From NCBI GenBank assembly GCA_028095925.1, contig JAOHCW010000002.1, positions 1 through 64,000 of the forward strand: 64,000 bases of DNA. Direction: 5' to 3'. This stretch comes from Aquiluna sp. Its GTDB lineage: Bacteria > Actinomycetota > Actinomycetes > Actinomycetales > Microbacteriaceae. Made by a program: the position numbers and the translations under genes. This document shows positions 60,238 to 64,000 of the stretch, in pieces; the stretch's first letter is position 1; each line of letters begins with the position of its first letter. The notes beneath the pieces were generated by a model. That model saw only the letters and a list, made by a program, of their open reading frames with translations, was not told the DNA's origin and searched no databases.

Positions 60238-61074
60238 CTAATTATTGCCTCTGCCGCCAAACCATGCGGCAACGAAAATCAAACTGGCAGACAAAAGCAA
60301 AAGCGGGGAGGGCGGACTGCCTGTTGCCAGCACGAGCATCGCGGTTGAGAGAACCGGCGTCAAAAAAGCAATTAGGCCGATGCGTTGGGCGTCGCCGTTT
60401 TGGAGTGCATAGGCCCAAAAATAAAACGATGCGCCTAGCGCCCCGAGCCCCAAAAGCAGAAGCGGTAAGAGATCGCCAGAGGCAATCGTCGTAGGTTCTT
60501 CAAAAATCAAATGAGCGCCAAGAGCCAGGAGTCCCGCAACAACTCCGAATGCGCCAACTGATGAGGTGTCGAACCTGCCTATCGCTCTCACTCCAAGCGA
60601 ATAGGTGGACCAAATAAAGGCTGCAAGAAGCGCAAATAGATAACCGACCTCAAATTCTCCAGTTAGCTGTGTCCCCGAAAGGATTGCCAGTGAGGCGCCA
60701 ACGAAACCGGTTAGCGCGGCGAAGACATGCCTGGGCCTGAGGGTTGTGCCTTTGATAATGAGCGGAGCCAGCAGGACAATCAGCAGCGGCCAAAGGTAGT
60801 TGACTAGGTTTGCCTGCACCTCAGGCGCGTTCTGCAGCCCGGCAAAAAGCGCTGCGTGATAACCAAACAGTCCATACACGCCAAGCAGCAACACTCTGGG
60901 GCTTGGCCATATCCTCTTGAGCTTGAAGCCTGAGAGCGGCAGCGATATAGCCGAGCCTATGAGCAGTCCTAGGCCGGTTAGTAAGAGCGGGGGAATGTGG
61001 CTGAGGGTGGCTGCGAGTGTGGCTAGCGATGCCCACATCACCACGGCCGCAAGAGCGGCCAAATCGCTTCGCAC
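60238..61074 (-). CDS. EamA/DMT family transporter
   Basis: A 278-residue protein with ten predicted helices in two EamA repeats: AALAAVVMWASLATLAATL at the start, PEVQANLVNYLWPLLIVLLAP in the first half, YLFALLAAFIWSTYSLGVR opening the second repeat. Likely exporter of small metabolites; cargo unknown. GTG start with TAAGAT 6 nt upstream, hence leaderless. It precedes the MFS gene by 4 nt, so the two exporters are one unit, divergent from the ABC importer. Confidence 0.87.
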   Translation of the reverse strand: MRSDLAALAAVVMWASLATLAATLSHIPPLLLTGLGLLIGSAISLPLSGFKLKRIWPSPRVLLLGVYGLFGYHAALFAGLQNAPEVQANLVNYLWPLLIVLLAPLIIKGTTLRPRHVFAALTGFVGASLAILSGTQLTGEFEVGYLFALLAAFIWSTYSLGVRAIGRFDTSSVGAFGVVAGLLALGAHLIFEEPTTIASGDLLPLLLLGLGALGASFYFWAYALQNGDAQRIGLIAFLTPVLSTAMLVLATGSPPSPLLLLSASLIFVAAWFGGRGNN

Positions 61075-61080
61075 AGCAAA

Positions 61081-61086
61081 ATCTTA
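61081..61086 (-). promoter_or_regulatory. -10 element of the EamA-MFS unit (leaderless)
   Basis: TAAGAT on the minus strand, 6 nt before GTG 61074. Confidence 0.55.
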
Positions 61087-61184
61087 GGTCTTTAAGCTCC
61101 CCGCGATGTGTCCGACGTCACGCCGGAACCAAACAAAATGAAACAAAGCGTTACAAAAACGAAACCCGCGGATTTTTATTTACC

Positions 61185-61190
61185 TATAGT
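61185..61190 (+). promoter_or_regulatory. -10 element upstream of the ABC importer operon
   Basis: TATAGT in an AT-rich stretch. The leader of about 60 nt that follows holds overlapping GC hairpins (CCCG...CGGG; CGCGG...CCGCG at about 61208-61232) and AAGGAG before the ATG. Confidence 0.4.
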
Positions 61191-61258
61191 TCAATCTAAA
61201 GTTAAACCCGTCTACGCGGGGGTAGCTCCGCGTGTGACTCCAATAGTCAAGGAGAAAC

Positions 61259-63076
61259 ATGAAGAAATTCCGCGGATCCGCTCTTGTTGCGGGTGCGGCT
61301 GCTTTCGCGCTAACCATCTCAGGATGTGCAGCACCGGAGGAGCTAACCCCAACCCAGAGCGCAACGAGCGACCCTGAAACCACTCTTGAGTGGTACGAGG
61401 ACCTCGCTCCCCAAATCACCGTAGGTTGGAATGACATCGTTGATCACTTCAACGGTTCGACAGCAGCTGGTAACAACGTTGCCAACTCGCTAACCGCCTA
61501 CCTAACCAGTGCCGGCTTCAGTTATTACAACAATGACCCAGCCCTGGTTCAGAACACCGATTTCGGTACTTACGAGCTCGTGTCTGAAGACCCACTGACC
61601 GTTAAGTACACAATCAATGACGGTGTTGTTTGGTCAGATGGCACCCCTATTGATGGTGCCGACATGCTCTTGAACTGGGTAGCCAACTTTGGTTACTATC
61701 AGAATGAGGATGGAAGCTTCGTTTTTGAGCACGCAGCACCATCCCCGACCCTTGCCTCAAAGCTTCCAACCGTTGATGGCAACTCCCTTACCTTCGAGTA
61801 CGACGTCCAGTACGTCGACTGGGAGCTGGAGTTTGGCGTTGGCGTTGCAGCCCACGGAACTGTAATGATGGCGCACTCCGACATCACCGACCCAGCTGCC
61901 GCTAAGCAGGCGCTGATCGATGCTGTAAACGGTGGTGACGACGAGTTCATGGCTGCTGTCGCAGATGTCTGGAACAACGGTTACCAGTTTGCAAACACCC
62001 CTGACAACCCACTTGTCTACCTCTCATCAGGACCATACATTCTTGAAGAGCTAGTCGAGGAGCAGTACTCAACTCACGTTGTGAACCCGCTCTACAACTG
62101 GGGTCCAAAGCCAAAGTATGAGCGTGTCACCATTCGCCAGATCGCAGACTCAACTGCTGCTATCCAGGCTGTTGACAACGGAGAGGTCCAGATCGCATCT
62201 GGTCAGCCAACCGCTGACGTGCTGCAGCTTGTTCAGGGCCTAGCCAACGCGAGCTACCAGTCCTCCGAAGAGGCGGCTTACGAGCACGTTGACCTAACCG
62301 TGAACAACGGCGGTCCATTCGACCCAGCCAGCTATGGTGGCGACGAGGAGACTGCTCTGAAGGTTCGTCAGGCATTCTTGCTGTCGATCCCACGTAACGA
62401 GATCATTGAGAAGATCATCAAGCCATTGAACCCAACCGCAGAGCGCCGTACCTCGGTACTCTTCATCCCAGGTTCTGAGGGCTATGACACAGCTGAGAGC
62501 TACTACTCAATGTACCTCGGCACCGATGACGAGAACCGTGCCATGGCACAGGAGCTGCTTGCTGAGGCAGGCGTTTCCACTCCAATCGATGTCAAGTTCT
62601 GGTTCCCAACTGGAAACGTTCGTCGTACCAACGAGTTCGAGCTCATCAAGACCTCGGCTGACTCGGTTGGCTTCAACGTCATCCAGGACGACGAGCCAAA
62701 CTGGGAGTTCACCGGCAGGGTTTACCCTGAGGTTAACCTTCACGATGCAACCATCTTCGCTTGGGCTGCAACCTCACTGGCAGTGTCCGGTGACGACCAG
62801 TACCTAACCCTAGGTGGACCATCTAACTGGACCGGTTACGACAACGCTGAGGTTGACGCTCTTCTCGAGGAGCTAAACGTCGCAGTGAAGAGAGAAGACC
62901 AGGTACGAATTCGTCTTGCAATCGAGGAGAAGCTCGCCCAAGATGCGTACAACATCACTATCTTCAACTTCCCAGGTCTAACCTGGTGGGACAACTCAGT
63001 AACAGGAGTGGAAGAGAACGGTCTCGTTCCTTACTACTTCTGGAACTTCTGGGATTGGACCCCAACCGCGGGCTAA
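61259..63076 (+). CDS. ABC transporter substrate-binding lipoprotein, family 5 (peptide type)
   Basis: A 605-residue extracytoplasmic lipoprotein. The signal peptide ends in lipobox TISGC (C23). The mature protein has the SBP_bac_5 fold: VKYTINDGVVWSDGTPIDGA, SSGPYILEELVEEQYSTHVV, RQAFLLSIPRNEIIEKII and IRLAIEEKLAQDAYNITIF. It would capture oligopeptides or similar ligands and deliver them to the membrane permeases encoded next. Codon use looks strongly biased, consistent with a highly expressed gene. AAGGAGAAAC precedes the ATG. A large hairpin separates it from the permease gene. Confidence 0.94.
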   Translation: MKKFRGSALVAGAAAFALTISGCAAPEELTPTQSATSDPETTLEWYEDLAPQITVGWNDIVDHFNGSTAAGNNVANSLTAYLTSAGFSYYNNDPALVQNTDFGTYELVSEDPLTVKYTINDGVVWSDGTPIDGADMLLNWVANFGYYQNEDGSFVFEHAAPSPTLASKLPTVDGNSLTFEYDVQYVDWELEFGVGVAAHGTVMMAHSDITDPAAAKQALIDAVNGGDDEFMAAVADVWNNGYQFANTPDNPLVYLSSGPYILEELVEEQYSTHVVNPLYNWGPKPKYERVTIRQIADSTAAIQAVDNGEVQIASGQPTADVLQLVQGLANASYQSSEEAAYEHVDLTVNNGGPFDPASYGGDEETALKVRQAFLLSIPRNEIIEKIIKPLNPTAERRTSVLFIPGSEGYDTAESYYSMYLGTDDENRAMAQELLAEAGVSTPIDVKFWFPTGNVRRTNEFELIKTSADSVGFNVIQDDEPNWEFTGRVYPEVNLHDATIFAWAATSLAVSGDDQYLTLGGPSNWTGYDNAEVDALLEELNVAVKREDQVRIRLAIEEKLAQDAYNITIFNFPGLTWWDNSVTGVEENGLVPYYFWNFWDWTPTAG

Positions 63077-63094
63077 TCTAGATAGCTAGCAGTC

Positions 63095-63127
63095 CGGGGG
63101 TCATCACCAATCCGGTGGTGGCCCCCG
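63095..63127 (+). terminator. intercistronic hairpin after the binding-protein gene
   Basis: 14-bp stem (63095-63108 with 63114-63127, two G-U pairs) and 5-nt loop AATCC, 19 nt after the stop. There is no strong T-run, so it probably attenuates read-through or protects the binding-protein mRNA instead of ending the operon. Confidence 0.65.
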
Positions 63128-63153
63128 TACTCTGCTTTAGATAAAGGGCAAAG

Positions 63154-64000
63154 ATGCTGAGTTTCATTGTTCGCAGGGCTGCGGCGACCTTGATGGTGTT
63201 GCTCGTTGCCTCGTTCATTGTTTATCAGCTGACAGCAATCTCAGGAGATCCTCTGCTTGAGCTAAGAGGCTCGCGAGATCCCGATATTCAATTCAAGATT
63301 CAGTACCTGACTGAGATTCTTCAGCTCGATGTTCCGCCCTTCATTCGCTACTTCTATTGGCTTGGCGGGGCGGCAGGGTGTCTTATTGGTCAATGTGACC
63401 TTGGTATCTCGGTTTCCAGAGGCGAAATTCCGGTCACTGAGGCGCTCTCTGGCGCTATCGCGTCGACCGTCCAGCTGATCACGCTGGCGACAATTCTTTC
63501 CATCATCATCGGTGTGGCAATAGGAATGACAACTGCTCTAAGGCAGTACTCCGGTTATGACTACACCGTCACTTTTTTTGCATTTATCTTTTACTCTCTG
63601 CCGATCTTCTGGGTTGCTGTTTTGCTCAAGGAGTTCGGAGCCATCCAGTTCAACAGGTTCTTAGAAGAGCCCTACATACCACCCGGGGCAATGACCGTGA
63701 TTGCCTTGGTGCTGGCAGTCGCGGTTAGCGGCATAGTGGGCGGCGGCCTCAAAACGCGTGTCCAAAGCTTTATCGGTGGCGCTGTGCTGTCGGTGGTCGT
63801 AATGATTTTCTTGAACCTGACTCAGTGGCTGAAATATCCAGCCCTAGGTGTTCCTGGCATCATCCTGATGACCCTGCTGGTTGCGAGCGTGGTGCTCGTG
63901 CTTTCCATTGGCTTCAACCAGCGCAGGGGACTAATCATTGTCTTAGGGATGGCGCTTGTGGCGGCTGCGATGTGGCTACCGGGGCAGTACCTCTTCTTCT
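63154..64000 (+). CDS. ABC transporter permease (partial, runs off the window)
   Basis: An open frame of 282 codons from ATG 63154, with AAAGGG upstream, continuing past base 64000. It begins MLSFIVRRAAATLMVLLVAS, the usual first helix of DppB/OppB-type permeases, then has ELRGSRDPDIQFKIQYLTEI and LDVPPFIRYFYWLGG, the family's periplasmic segment, and STVQLITLATILSIIIGVAI with FAFIFYSLPIFWVAVLL in the membrane domain. Two further hydrophobic helices follow that are not typical of short DppB, so this may be a longer permease form. It is the membrane partner of the preceding binding protein; the second permease and ATPases are expected downstream. Confidence 0.88.
   Translation, partial: MLSFIVRRAAATLMVLLVASFIVYQLTAISGDPLLELRGSRDPDIQFKIQYLTEILQLDVPPFIRYFYWLGGAAGCLIGQCDLGISVSRGEIPVTEALSGAIASTVQLITLATILSIIIGVAIGMTTALRQYSGYDYTVTFFAFIFYSLPIFWVAVLLKEFGAIQFNRFLEEPYIPPGAMTVIALVLAVAVSGIVGGGLKTRVQSFIGGAVLSVVVMIFLNLTQWLKYPALGVPGIILMTLLVASVVLVLSIGFNQRRGLIIVLGMALVAAAMWLPGQYLFF

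Overview
The window reads as one contiguous, gene-dense chromosomal stretch of an actinobacterium, most likely a small-genome member of the Microbacteriaceae (Luna-type freshwater lineages such as Rhodoluna or Aquiluna would fit; this placement is an inference from gene content and mid-50s GC judged by eye). Actinobacterial markers are abundant: eno-ftsB-DUF501, greA-DUF4307, xseA-xseB-DUF4245, a fused E1/E2 2-oxoglutarate decarboxylase, a SigH/RsrA pair with an HxxxCxxC anti-sigma factor, and frequent GTG/TTG starts. No rRNA, CRISPR array, prophage or insertion sequence was seen.

Layout. 1-6.8 kb: TetR regulator, hisS, eno, divisome protein FtsB, DUF501, a membrane-anchored subtilisin and a type II NADH dehydrogenase, closed by a clear terminator. 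6.8-14.5 kb: an unusual tRNA with UAA anticodon, lemA, an M48 protease, ilvA, greA, DUF4307, hemolysin III, uppS, phoH and a lone prepilin peptidase. 14.5-26.5 kb: fumC, carbonic anhydrase, exonuclease VII, ispH, pdxH, the fbaA-pfkB glycolytic pair, rmuC, an exonuclease, ychF, dedA and a small P-loop kinase. 26.5-38.9 kb: typA, nitroreductase, exporters, a cytochrome-b5 lipoprotein, cysE-cysK, an aroA-rsgA-hisN-MFS run and sigH-rsrA. 38.9-53 kb: the 2-oxoglutarate decarboxylase, two CNNM/CorC proteins, an ene-reductase, metY-metX, an M20 hydrolase, ung and a GNAT. 53-57.5 kb: a catabolic unit of alpha-galactosidase and GH42 beta-galactosidase with a divergent DeoR repressor. 57.5-59 kb: a small accessory patch with a toxin-antitoxin pair, tRNA-Leu(UAG) and what look like remnants of a Tad/Flp pilus locus. 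59-64 kb: two exporters and the start of a peptide-type ABC importer operon that runs off the window.

The most striking non-coding pattern is leaderless expression. At least a dozen genes have a TANNNT -10 hexamer ending exactly 6 or 7 nt before a start codon, with no Shine-Dalgarno sequence, and this rule repeatedly picks one start among several. Genes are packed so tightly that convergent neighbours overlap at their 3' ends at about eleven places.

The genes are mainly core metabolism: lower glycolysis, the oxidative TCA branch, cysteine and methionine sulfur assimilation, aromatic and branched-chain amino-acid synthesis, isoprenoid and cell-wall lipid carrier synthesis, DNA repair and ribosome assembly. 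An accessory capacity to use alpha- and beta-galactosides is added. I found no clearly new multi-gene system. The best leads are the regulatory hairpins, the class-I tRNA with UAA anticodon, the exported cytochrome-b5 lipoprotein, the missing mca gene in an otherwise conserved cluster, and the decayed pilus locus.
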